Shown here: in pieces, positions 34,431 through 44,490 of the stretch
Layout of the letters: every line of letters starts with the position of its first letter
How positions within the stretch are numbered: the first letter of the stretch is position 1
Source: Oreocharis arfaki
Taxonomy: Eukaryota > Chordata > Aves > Passeriformes > Paramythiidae
Assembly (NCBI GenBank): GCA_013398015.1
Contig: VZRR01012879.1
Location: 421,486-485,485, forward strand
Direction of reading: 5' to 3'
Length of the DNA stretch: 64,000 nucleotides
The notes under the pieces: model-generated
Database searches by the model: none
The model's input: only the letters and a program-made list of their open reading frames with translations
Told to the model about the DNA's origin: nothing
Made by a program: the position numbers and the translations under genes

Positions 34431-37160
34431 TTTCATCATAATGTCTAGATAGCTTCCTCTTTTATATAAGCATGTCCATACTGAGTTATGTTAATTACCA
34501 CCCAGCACAATTTTCTATGATAACCAAAAGTTTTATAGGAATGCAAGAGTATAAAAGATTTTGTTTCAGAGATTCTATATCAGGTTTTTATCTTTTTAAA
34601 AAATCATTATATACTTTAACAAACTTTATGTGCCTGATCATAAACCTGAGATTATTGCTACCTATGTAGATATCTTTCTTCCTATATTTCTACATGTCGA
34701 TTTATATGTTTTGATGGTAAGAACAGATATTCCCTTGACAAGCATCATAAATTTATTAACCACTATGTTTCTAAGTTGGAAATATAAATCTTGAGCAGAA
34801 GCAGGCCTAGCATGAGAACAGTAGCCAGTGATATTTAATACTCATATTATGCATATATTTTTTTATTCTTTTAAAAGAGCTAATAGCTTTTGTTTTACAA
34901 GATATACTCACCAAAAACATCCATACTAAGATCTGGTTATATCTCTTCTAGGCATTTAGAAATATATTTGAAATACAATTTTCTAGAATCTAAGGAAAGA
35001 ATAAAGTTACACTAACCCATTAATAATTATTTGCATTCTTCTTTTTTCCTTTTTAATAAAAATTGCTGTTTCCTTTCCTACAATCATACAAAATCTCTTG
35101 TATCACCTATAATTAAGGAAAATATAATCACTGATGATCAAAGATAACAGAAGACAGATCATATTTCCAAATTTTGTTTTTCAAGTCTTAAGGCCTCGTC
35201 TACAAAACAATGTATATCACATAATCTTGTCTTCATAACCTTGCTTTGAATTCCGACTGCTCTTGAAATTAACCTTCGGACGTGCATGGGTCTAACTCCC
35301 CCTTTTGTGGATGGCTATGAAAGCACTGAACAAAACAGCCTTCTTCAAAATTTTCTATTGTAATTTGTTCTTACCTGTTTAGTGTTCAACCTTCTTTCTT
35401 TTTACTTTACTAAAAATTCTGCTGTGTGAACTGCAGCAAATAAGTTCAGAACAGCTATAAATAGCACGTTTAGAATTGCTACATTGTCCTAACCTTGAAA
35501 GTGGTTCAGATTGTCTTTTGTGCAAATTGCTTTTCTTTGCAAAACAGTTTTTATATTTCTAGATTGTGGAGTCTGCCTTATAAAGCAATTGTATTCCTTA
35601 ATATTTTACAGACAGTTTGAAATCACTAGCTAGAACTCCTAGCATGCTCCACTTCACAAAAAAATCCATGAAAAATAGAGCCTCTATTTTAACCACAGTA
35701 CAGAAAGAATAAGTGGGGTTGGAAAATTTAGAAGGCTTTTATTCTATTACTTCTCTTAATATTTCTCTTCTAATTAAAGTCGAAAGAGGTTCTCTTACTG
35801 CAATGAACCAGAGAGATGGTAGGGGACACCCTCCCTCTAGCTGGAAGGAATTGGTTCAATACCATTAATAACTTCTGAAAGCACTGAGTAATTGTGTTGT
35901 AGCTTTGTCCATGAAATTAATTCCTTGTGGAAGCAAAAAGCATGTCATCTGTGAGAAAAAAAAAAAAAAAAAAAAGCAGAGACAATAAAAATATTTTTGT
36001 CTTTTTGATTTCACTTCAGGGAAATATTTACGTACATAAAAGTGAGTCCCTTTGTGTCCCGCAGTGTTTCTTGCTTCAAAGAAGGGGAGTGGCCTAAATA
36101 AATTATTTTCTTTGGATGTAATAAATCAGATAAATTATATAACATAATAGATACTCATATGTTTATGCAAGTATTTAGCTAATATTTCTTCTTAAAGATA
36201 TGAGAAAATTGTTTAGGAACTCATAACAGAAACTGCAGCTTTGTATATAATTGATTGTTTTTAGGTGGAGGCTGAAAGGAATAAATTTAACCGAGAACTT
36301 CCTAAAAATCATATTTATATTCTTTAATTGTGATGCCTGACATAATGACATGAAGATAATAGAAGGTAAGATTATTTTCCTAGTTTCTTGAAGAGAAGGC
36401 TATGTACTTTGCCCATGTTCTACCCTCAGGTAGTCTGATTTTATGTCATTTTTAGAATAGATTCCTGTGACATTATTCCTGAATCAAAATATTTTAATCG
36501 CAATCAATTTGTTGTGAAGTTAATTTAAGAACACAAAAACGTAGTGTAATTACGGTAGGTAATTTCCTTTCATTGTAGTTGTTCTTGTTGTTTTCATTGT
36601 TTAAAGTAGTGGTTTCATTCTTACTTCCCTTAACAGTGAGAGGTACCTGTGCAGTTCTACATGACCAATTACCCTTTTCACATAAAGCTGCGCAGAACTC
36701 TAGGAAAGCAAGAAAGATTTGTGCCATTCAGGCATTCTCAAACTTCCACTTCTATATACTCTAAATGACAGCTTTAATTTTCCTGTTTCGCATGTGCTTT
36801 TTATAAAAATGAGTAAAGTACATATTTTTCTACTGACATATATATGAAACAGGCAGAGCAGAAGACTAAGATCCATTGCAAACAGCTCTGACACTTACAT
36901 GTATATATAATGTTGTCTGTAATGTAGATCAGCCAATAAGATTTATAAACCCATGGTGTTTAGACTCAGGGTACAAATGTCGTGGATGCATGCGTTCTCA
37001 GGCCATGGAAGATTAGAAAAACAATTTATGCATGTAATGGGCTTGATACAGTATCAGTACCTTCATTTTCATCAAATTGAAATTAGATTGGATAGTTCAG
37101 GTTTGACTGCAAAGCAATGCAATACGTAAAGGTATCTTTTTTGTTTGTTGTTGGGAAATC
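34431..37160. other. AT-rich non-coding stretch
   Basis: It contains a 20-A run at 35956-35975. No gene, RNA or repeat family was recognised. Confidence 0.6.
35956..35975 (+). repeat. Poly-A run (20 A)
   Basis: Uninterrupted A tract after CTGTGAG, followed by GCAGAGACAATAAAAA. No retrocopied gene was recognised upstream. Confidence 0.9.
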
Positions 37161-37270
37161 ACAAGTTTATTTGATTTTACCCTTCCTATTTTCCTCCCAG
37201 TCCCACAGGTGAGGGAGTGAATGAGCAGCTGTGTAGTACTTGGGTGGCTGGCTGTGGATAAACCATGACA
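37161..37270 (+). mobile_element. LTR 3' end fragment, same family as 47553-47965
   Basis: The plus strand reads TTTTACCCTTCCTATTTTCC, then a CAGTCCCACAGG block, GGGAGTGAATGAGCAGCTGT, then TGGCTGGCTGTGG and a terminal AAACCATGACA. This is the U5 end of a very common avian LTR whose complete copies end in GGTTAAACCACGACA. Only about 110 bp remain. Divergence is high, so the insertion is old. Confidence 0.65.
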
Positions 37271-37685
37271 CCTTTAAAGGTTCCTTCCCACGCATTCTGT
37301 AAGTCTATATTCTCTATTTTTTTCCATGTGGTTTTGCATTTCTTCTTTGTACTCTTCGTTCTGGCATTTCACAAATCTTTACAAAACAATCAAACTATTT
37401 GGAACTTAGAGAAATATCTTTTGGGAAAAACTTACATAAACAAAGCTTTTCAATGACAAGTGTAAGGAAATTAAGTGTAACTTATCAAAGATCATTTGTT
37501 CAGGTCCAGCAATTATTTAATTAAAGTGTCACTTTTCAGAAGAAGAATCTTTAATTCAGAAAATTATGAAGCAGTATGGTAGAGCTTAAAATCCTTTGAG
37601 CCCATAATAGTTTTAACACCTTCATTCACTCAATTCAGGACTCCAGATTTTGTATTTTACTATAATTTGAGTGGGAATGGGATAA
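37271..37685. other. Spacer between two LTRs
   Basis: AT-rich, no coding or repeat signal recognised. Confidence 0.6.
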
Positions 37686-37771
37686 TGTCCTGGGTTGCAG
37701 TATATTCTATTACCATCTTCATGAGCTGTGAAACCAGGTGGGGCAGTGTTTCTTTGCCTCCTCCCTCCGGA

Positions 37772-37866
37772 CCATCTTCTGTTAATGGGAGCATTTGTGC
37801 CTTGCCAAAGGACTCATAGATAACGGACTCTGGGCTATCTCCTGTTAATGGGCCCATCGGTGCCTC
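37772..37866 (-). repeat. 63-bp-spaced internal repeat in the LTR
   Basis: About 31 bp recur at 37772 (CCATCTTCTGTTAATGGG...) and at 37835 (CTATCTCCTGTTAATGGG...), each running on to TGTGCCT or GGTGCCT. This looks like an old internal duplication in the U5-proximal part of this LTR. Confidence 0.75.
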
Positions 37867-37933
37867 ACTACCCCATTGTGAGATGCTCCGCCTGGGAGGG
37901 GGCACAGAACATTTCCCACCTGGATATAATCAG

Positions 37934-38160
37934 NNNNNNNNNNNNNNNNNNNNNNNNNNNNNNNNNNNNNNNNNNNNNNNNNNNNNNNNNNNNNNNNNNN
38001 NNNNNNNNNNNNNNNNNNNNNNNNNNNNNNNNNNNNNNNNNNNNNNNNNNNNNNNNNNNNNNNNNNNNNNNNNNNNNNNNNNNNNNNNNNNNNNNNNNNN
38101 NNNNNNNNNNNNNNNNNNNNNNNNNNNNNNNNNNNNNNNNNNNNNNNNNNNNNNNNNNNN
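37934..38160. other. Assembly gap (227 N)
   Basis: A run of Ns inside the LTR. Both sides carry matching LTR ends in the same orientation, so the gap replaces LTR middle sequence, not unrelated DNA. Any open frame spanning it is meaningless. Confidence 0.98.
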
Positions 38161-41100
38161 CCCATTTCAAAGGGGGTTTCTGCCTCACTTGAACAGACGC
38201 CTGTCTTTCAAACCAAGACAGATTTATTTTCACATAAATAATTGCCAGACTAAGACCACAAAAATATAAGCACATTTTGTAACAAGATTATTAATAATAT
38301 CATTACTTGTTGAAGTGGCCATTCTTGGCTAAGATTAGGTTGGTTTTTTAGCTAGAGATTTTAACAATCTCTTACAATTTTATTGCAAAATTAGAACAAC
38401 ATTATTGTAACAATAGGATAATTCTTATTGCTTTTTATTATAGTATTAGCCCAGTGAATATGTGCTTCTGTCACCTTGTGGTACACTTATTTTTTCAGTA
38501 CAGTTTAGTTTAGATTGTAATGTTGTGGACACTGATAGGAATTTTGCACCAAAAGATGCACTTTATATCAAATATGCTTTCCTGAAAAATACATATACAA
38601 CCAGTACGTTTCTTTGTAGCTTAATTAAAGTAGATGTCTTCTTTTTATCCTCCTCTGTAATTACTTTCCTCACTTCTATTGTGTTTTGCCACATTCTTTC
38701 CAGTATATGACAGTGATATATGAGCAGCCAGTGGATGGGCTAATGCTCTGTGCTACCTGAGTCACCTAGCAGGTAATTTCTTCAGGCAGTGAACGCCTGA
38801 CCTACATTTTCAAGGAATCAGATGGGTCAACTTATTATCCTATGATTCTCTGTGTATTTGGATAGTAGCTAAGCAGCTACTGTAAGGAATCAAATTCTAG
38901 ACACCTAACCAATGTCCTCCTTATTTTAAAGTGATCACAGTTTCTTAAAATTGTCTTTTGACTTTCATTAATGTTGGCAGTTGGTGGATTTATTTTTATG
39001 AGATTATAAATGCATTATGTGATTCTACTTTCCACAGGTTGAAGTTACTGACTGGTAGTTTTATTACTGAGTATTTTAACAATGGGGCTAAAGAACAGTG
39101 AAATAGGATTAGCTTTTCCTTTCCAGAAAGCATTTAAAGAAAATGAATTTCTTGTTTGCTATATAATCCCTTCTGACCAGCAATATTTTTAGAGTTATCA
39201 CTGACATGTTTTACAAAGAGTGTCTGGTTTCCAAAGAGCTACCAGTAACGCAGATCTCAGAGGCAGGGTCTTTGTTCTAAACCTGAACCCACAAAAGATT
39301 TGCCATGCATCTTTCAGGTTTTTCTAAGTATTATAAATTATAAGAATGACATGCAGTGTGAGTGTGAATGTTATTGAAATACTCTGTAAATAAAATGCTA
39401 TATTAACTAAAATTTTTCTGGACAAAAATCTAATGAATGCTATGCATCTCCAAACATCTTCATTTCCTGACTCAGTGGTAATGATGGCAATTAACATATT
39501 AAAAATAAATGGTAATTAATATATTAAAAATATAATTGACTCTTCTCTTTAGGACTTTCAAGACTGAAGATGGACGTTATTTCTTTGCTTCCACTGTGTT
39601 TAAATTTTGCTTTAAATTTGTCTGTACAGCATCCTCTTTATGTATCAGAATGAGGAAAAGTTCAAGACATATTTCATAGTGGGGAAAATTCTGTGCATTG
39701 AGAAGTGAATAGTTCTGCCACTGAAGCAGCAGGCCTCATACAAATCTATGGCAAAGTAAAAGCAGTCATGGCCTAATAATTTTTTGTTTATCTTACAATT
39801 TAATGAAGATCTTTTAATACCTGTAAATATTACTTATTTGTAAAAAAGAATGTGTCAAAATTTAACAAGTCTATGTGCTGTGTATACATATGAGAAACCC
39901 ATGCTACTGTTGTATGGAGGCCCTTCTCCAGATATTATGTTTTATTGCTTGTGTTCTCTCCTCTGATGCAGATTTTCTGAGGATTTGATTTCAAAGAGTA
40001 GTACTTTTACTGATGTGATATGTGAGTTATATGGTTGAAAAAAAAAAAAATTACTCTGATTAAATTCAGGAATTATTTCCACAGTCTCAACTCTGCATTT
40101 TTTCCCATGTATGTATTCATGTAGGTAATAATTCATTTACATATTTTTCTGGAAACTACCTCCTCCTTTTCAAGTGATAAAATTATAATCTAGGTGGTTT
40201 CAGATGCAGGCACAAGTGATCTTACAGGGAAACATTGATTCAAAGCCCCTCAGAATATAACATTTTCATGAAACAGAACTAAAATTTACTAAAAATATTC
40301 AAATCTATTGAAGTATATGTACGACTGCAATATACTGAATGCCCTCTTGGATGAAGTCTTGAAAACCAGTGACAAGGGATACTGATAAATTACTTAATGC
40401 CATATTATACAGCTTTTCTTTTTGCTGAAAAAGCGCTCACAGCCAGAAATATATTAATTGGAGTACCCAATCGACCTGTAGTTACTATCATTGGTATCTG
40501 AGCTAACACCAAACTAAATCAATACAACTATTTACAACATTCAATCTTTCTTTTTCTGAATTGATGTAAGCACTATATTTATTTATTTTACCAGAATATG
40601 TTTTATTCGATAAGTACTGTCTGAACTGGTGTTGAAACATTTTTCATTCAGCAGCCATATCCATCTCAAAAGCATTTTGAAACCTCTTCTAAGCAGAGAG
40701 ATATATGTATTTAAATTCTCTGAAGGAGTAACCCTATTTCTACCAGCCAATCATTCAAAATGCTAGTTTTGTCAAAGCTTGTTTTGAAAATATTGTTTAG
40801 AAATGTCAAATAGGAGTAAGAAAATATGAGGGCAGTTGTCAAGATCTAGGAAATGACATAAAACTTGTATCTGTACTGCTGTATATCAAGACATTATTTT
40901 AACCTAGTGATTAAGGGCAAATAACCTGTAGTGCTAGACAGTGAGAATAACATATGTGTTTAGCCAATACTGAGGAAATAACTAGTTTAAAATAGCTTTC
41001 CAAGAGGATACAGTAATTATGAGTCACTAGAAAATGGTTACAAAAATATTCAACTGATGAACATGATTTTCCCTAACAAAAGTCATGTTTCTTTTTGTCC

Positions 41101-41500
41101 ACTGATTCGTTGCAGATTTTGTAGTTGGCTTTTCACCAAAAATAATGAGGAAAATGCAAGGTAAAAGTGAAGAAAGATAGATAGATATTTTTGGTGGGAT
41201 TTTTCTTTTAATTTTTTTTTTAAATGAAAAATATTTCTTACCCCTCTCAAGTGTCTTTAAGTACTAGAAGTAATCATGGGATCTCACTGGCTTTTACATT
41301 TCCATTAACAGACTTAGATCCAGTGCCTTCCTGCTGTGTTTATAAATGAGGTAAGTCAGAAAAAAATCATGTGCCAAAGGCATACCCAAACATCATCCTC
41401 TTCACTTTATAATCAGCTCAATCTTCTGTTTCAAGTTTCCTGACTGTTCACGGAACCAAGATGCTTAATATCTATCTTCTCTACACCATAATGGTATAAC

Positions 41501-41530
41501 AAAAAAAAAAAAACAAAAAAAAAACAACAA
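41501..41530 (+). repeat. A-rich tract
   Basis: 13 A, one C, 10 A, then CAACAACA, about 55 bp upstream of the LTR at 41585. Confidence 0.9.
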
Positions 41531-41579
41531 CACTTTGCTTGAGTAAATGAATTGCAAAAGCAATTAAATTGACTGCAGA

Positions 41580-41584
41580 TGGCT
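41580..41584 (+). repeat. Target-site duplication, left copy (TGGCT)
   Basis: TGGCT immediately before the LTR start TGTCGTGGGTT. It is identical to 42616-42620. Confidence 0.85.
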
Positions 41585-41609
41585 TGTCGTGGGTTAGAAC
41601 TGAGTTGAT

Positions 41610-41650
41610 TGACGTGAGTTTTGGCCAATTGCGCTTTTCCAAATTTGCAT
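41610..41650 (+). promoter_or_regulatory. LTR U3 factor-site cluster: CRE half site, CCAAT, octamer
   Basis: TGACGTGAG (41610-41618), CCAAT inside TTGGCCAATT (41621-41630) and ATTTGCAT (41643-41650, the reverse complement of the ATGCAAAT octamer) lie within about 40 bp at the start of U3. These match known consensus words for CREB/ATF, NF-Y and POU factors. Function is inferred. Confidence 0.45.
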
Positions 41651-42067
41651 GTTCAAGCCTTGTGGAAGTGAGAGGAGTTGTCCCAGCTCTCTCGCGGGGC
41701 AGCGGGGGAGGAATGGGCCCCGGGCTCCGTCTTCTGCAGCGGGCCCGGGCCTTCCCCTCCCCCGGCGCCGGGGCATGGGCCCCGGAGATGCTGCGGGAGA
41801 ACCGTCCCAGAGCCGCGGGCAGCTGAGAAACAACCATGAGCTGTAGCAGAGCCGAGACCACCCGGCGCGGCTTCTGGAGACTGGGGGGCTTCCCTTCCAC
41901 CCCACCCCCCTGGCCCCGCACAGATCTTGCGGGAGCAAGCAGAGCTTTCTGCAGCCAACACAGTTTATACCGGACTGAAGAAGACACCATGCAGCCCGCA
42001 GCATAAAGGGAAAGAGGCTTTTCTCCAACATAAGCCCGAGAAGCAGCAACTTTGCAACATGACGACG

Positions 42068-42076
42068 TCAAGGTCA
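42068..42076 (+). promoter_or_regulatory. TCAAGGTCA nuclear-receptor site in LTR
   Basis: Perfect match to the extended half site bound by monomeric NR5A and ESRR receptors. It lies next to CGACGTCA, a near-CRE (42063-42070). Confidence 0.4.
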
Positions 42077-42113
42077 GAAAGAGAAAGAGAAAGTAAGTTA
42101 TGAGATGGAGCTC

Positions 42114-42124
42114 AAGATGGCGAC
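42114..42124 (+). promoter_or_regulatory. YY1-like site AAGATGGCGAC in LTR
   Basis: Fits the AANATGGCGNC consensus of YY1. YY1 sites of this form are common just inside retroelement transcripts. A GTAAGT donor-like word lies 15 bp upstream (42093-42098). Confidence 0.4.
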
Positions 42125-42213
42125 GGGAGAAAGGAGGGCAGTGCCACATTTTTCGCGCGCAGCTTAAAAATATCTTTTGCAGGCCGTGGTAAAGTTGTAA
42201 TATCACAAACTGT

Positions 42214-42214
42214 N
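42214..42214. other. Single undetermined base inside the solo LTR
   Basis: N in the context AAACTGTNTTTTGCACGG. Confidence 0.9.
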
Positions 42215-42615
42215 TTTTGCACGGCAGCAGGTTTCCGGGTGGGTCTGTCTGCTAGTGCAAGTTTGGAAACCACGTTTAAGCAGAAGAAAAAACTCCTTTT
42301 TCCTGAAAATATTAGAGAGACTTTTAAAACCTGCATTGCTGACCAAAATCTCATGTTGTGTCATCCATTGTGCAAATTTGGTAAATGGAGGGGGGATGGA
42401 AGAGAGGAGAGAGTGGTTTTATTGCCTTAATTTGTATAATTTCTTTTATCTTTAGTTCTGTTAGTAATAAGACTTTCTTTACATTGCATGTACCCAAGTG
42501 TGTGCCTGTTTTGCCTCGCAGATTATGTTTGTTTCCCTCAATATCATTGATATCCCCTTATGCAAAACAACAGATTTCGTGGGGGCTTGGCACGTAGCCA
42601 GCTCAAACCACGACA

Positions 42616-42620
42616 TGGCT
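42616..42620 (+). repeat. Target-site duplication, right copy (TGGCT)
   Basis: TGGCT directly after the LTR terminus CCACGACA. It is identical to 41580-41584. Confidence 0.85.
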
Positions 42621-43978
42621 GTTACTAGAAAACTAGTAAATCATAAAACAGCTACAGTTACCTCTTCTGTCACAAGTGATACTAGAATTTTACCTTGGGC
42701 TTTCCACTGAGTGTAAAGGCATAGCTAATATGAATAAATATGAAATTTCATAGAAAATAATTGCTTGAGGGAGGGTCTCTGCACGGTAATTGATAGATAA
42801 GTATAAAATATTTAAATTGAGTATTTAAATGAAGTCTTAAAATGCACTTTTGATAAAAAAAGCTGCTATGGGATGTTCCTCTACGATGTGATTAACAGAG
42901 ACACATGGCAATAAACTTTCCAGGTAGTGCTATGTGACTCTTAATGCCAGTGACAGCTAAGCAGCTAGATCACTGTGTACCACTTTGGAATGTAATTTTG
43001 CTTCAGCAATGGTTTACATGTTATATGAAATTTCTTCTAAGCACTTGAAAGAAAACATTTTATGCAAATTCTGTGCTTCAAAACGTTAATTGTAATTTTC
43101 AAACTTGCATATTAATAATTACTTTTCTAAGTTCGTGTTCTAGTTCTAAGAAACAAAATGTTAAGATTGTTTAACAACTTCATATGAAGACAGTAAAAAC
43201 TATGTTCTCAGCAGAGTTAATACAGAAAAAGTATTTTCATTCCACCAAACTTCGGATTTTACATGAAAATATTTGACCTAAATGAGGATGTGGAAAATGT
43301 GAAATACACAGAATTGAGACTGCCGTGAGGTCCCCTCCCTTGTCCTCTGACTTGCCACCCCCTCTTTTACTGCTTTTCAATATTATGCTTTCAGGCATTT
43401 CAATTTTGGAACATTTCGATTTTGAATGGACCGTTTAACGAATATTGAGGTAGAAAAGGACAGTTGAATGGAGTTAAATGATGAGAAGCTCTCTTAGTTT
43501 AATGCGATATGAACAGATGTAGGGACACTGATGGGATTCCAGCTGTTCATGGAGAAGATAGCGGTCCACATAACAGGTAACCTGAGCAGGCATAGGAGTG
43601 TGCTGTGCTGGGCACATCCCTCACTGCAGAACACAATTGACTCTCTCCTTGGTGTAGAGGAGCCTGCAGGCAGGTTCTGCTTAGTATTGGAGATTAAGCC
43701 ACCCGTGTGTCTTTGCCTTTATCTAACAGTACAGGAACAAGTTCTCAGGTGAACATCCTTTCTGTTGGACAGCAAAAATGATGAGTTAACCCTTTGAAGA
43801 AATCTTGTAACAGCTCAAAAGGCCAAAATTTCACCTAATTTTATCACAAGTATGCTGCACCTTGACTGACAGTCCTTCAATGCTGCTGATTTCGGGGTTC
43901 CCAGAATCTGAAGGGATGTATTATTGTCAACGCTATCCTCTTTCTTTACAATGTTAGCTCTAGTAAGTGACCTTTTCG
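42621..43978. other. Non-coding stretch
   Basis: AT-rich, with a short more balanced patch at about 43520-43750. No gene or repeat family was recognised. Confidence 0.6.
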
Positions 43979-44490
43979 TAGAATCATAGAATGGTTTGGG
44001 TTGAAAGGGACTATTAAGGGTCTTCCAGTCCAATCTTCCCTTCTGTGAGCAGGGAAATCTTCAACTACACCCAGAAGAAGATCCAAATTGACTCTAGATG
44101 TTTCCAGGGATGGGGCATGTACCACTTGTCCAGGTAACCTGTTCCAGTGTGTCTCCATCCTCATTATAAAAATTTTCTTCCTTATATCTACCCTCTGAAT
44201 CTACCCTCCTTTAATTCAAAATCATTTCCCCTTGTCCTGTTGCAACAAGGCTGACTGAAAAATCTGTCACCCTCTTTCTTTTAGTTCCCCTTTAATTATT
44301 GTATGGCCATAATGAGGTGTCTCCAGAATCTTCTGATATTCAGGCCAAACGGCCTCAGCTCTCTCAGCCTGTTCTCGTAGAAGTGTTCCATCTCTCTTAT
44401 CACTTTTGCGTCCCTCCTCTGAACCCACTTGAAGAGGTCCATGTCTTGTACTGAGATACAGACTTCTAATACTTCTCTTATAAGGATCAT
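43979..44490 (-). mobile_element. CR1 LINE 3' end with intact tail
   Basis: On the plus strand it begins TAGAATCATAGAATGGTTTG, the reverse complement of the CR1 ATTCTATGATTCTA-type tail, so the 3' end is preserved. Reading the minus strand it shows end-of-ORF2 motifs: W-V-Q-R-R-D-A-K-V-I-R, E-N-R-L-R-E-L-R-P-F-G-L, then H-W-N-R-L-P-G-Q-V-V and P-S-L-E, followed by the untranslated tail. Frames are interrupted. The copy is 5'-truncated near 44490, as is usual for CR1, whose reverse transcription starts at the 3' end. No target duplication was matched; CR1 insertions often lack clear ones. Confidence 0.85.

Larger units (their letters stand above)
37686..38220 (-). mobile_element. Solo LTR of a songbird-type endogenous retrovirus, containing an assembly gap
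   Basis: In its own sense (minus) it starts TGTCTTGGTTTGAAAGACAG and continues with GAGGCAGAAACC and CTTTGAAATGGG into the gap. After the gap it reads ATATCCAGGTGGGAA, then CGGAGCATCTCACAATGGGG, two CCATTAACAG(A/G)AGAT blocks, ACTGCCCCACCTGG and a terminal CCCAGGACA. TGT...ACA termini fit an LTR. I recognise the start and end words as a family abundant in passerine genomes. The flanks GATAA and GATTT are at best a decayed 5-bp target duplication. No internal retroviral sequence is adjacent. The same family starts again at 63954. Confidence 0.75.
38221..41584. other. AT-rich non-coding stretch
   Basis: No gene or repeat family was recognised. A short imperfect direct repeat (TAATATATTAAAAAT-like) lies at about 39488-39535. 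An A-rich tract at 41501-41530 and the TGGCT target copy at 41580-41584 precede the next LTR. Confidence 0.6.
41585..42615 (+). mobile_element. Complete GC-rich solo LTR with intact 5-bp target duplication
   Basis: 1031-bp LTR. The ends are near-perfect inverted repeats: TGTCGTGGGTT at the left and AAACCACGACA at the right, flanked by the 5-bp duplication TGGCT. No primer-binding site, polypurine tract or gag-pol-env is present, so it arose by recombination between two LTRs. Sense is taken as plus from likeness to other avian LTRs whose U5 ends in AAACCACGACA, and from the R/U5-like TTAGTAATAAGACTTTC (around 42465). The first 400 bp form a strongly GC-rich, CpG-bearing block in an AT-rich landscape. 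The U3 side has TGACGTGAG (41610), CCAAT (41625-41629) and the octamer ATTTGCAT (41643-41650); further in are TCAAGGTCA (42068-42076) and AAGATGGCGAC (42114-42124). The 241-codon minus-strand frame (41481-42206) is an artefact of GC-rich antisense sequence. A single N lies at 42214. Confidence 0.85.

Noticed and set aside
37845..38275. Open frames of 106-135 codons on both strands
   Set aside because: They are open only because they cross 227 Ns.
41481..42206. 241-codon minus-strand open frame
   Set aside because: It lies antisense over the GC-rich solo LTR and runs out into the flanking A-rich tract. Several other frames are open over the same DNA and no domain is recognisable.
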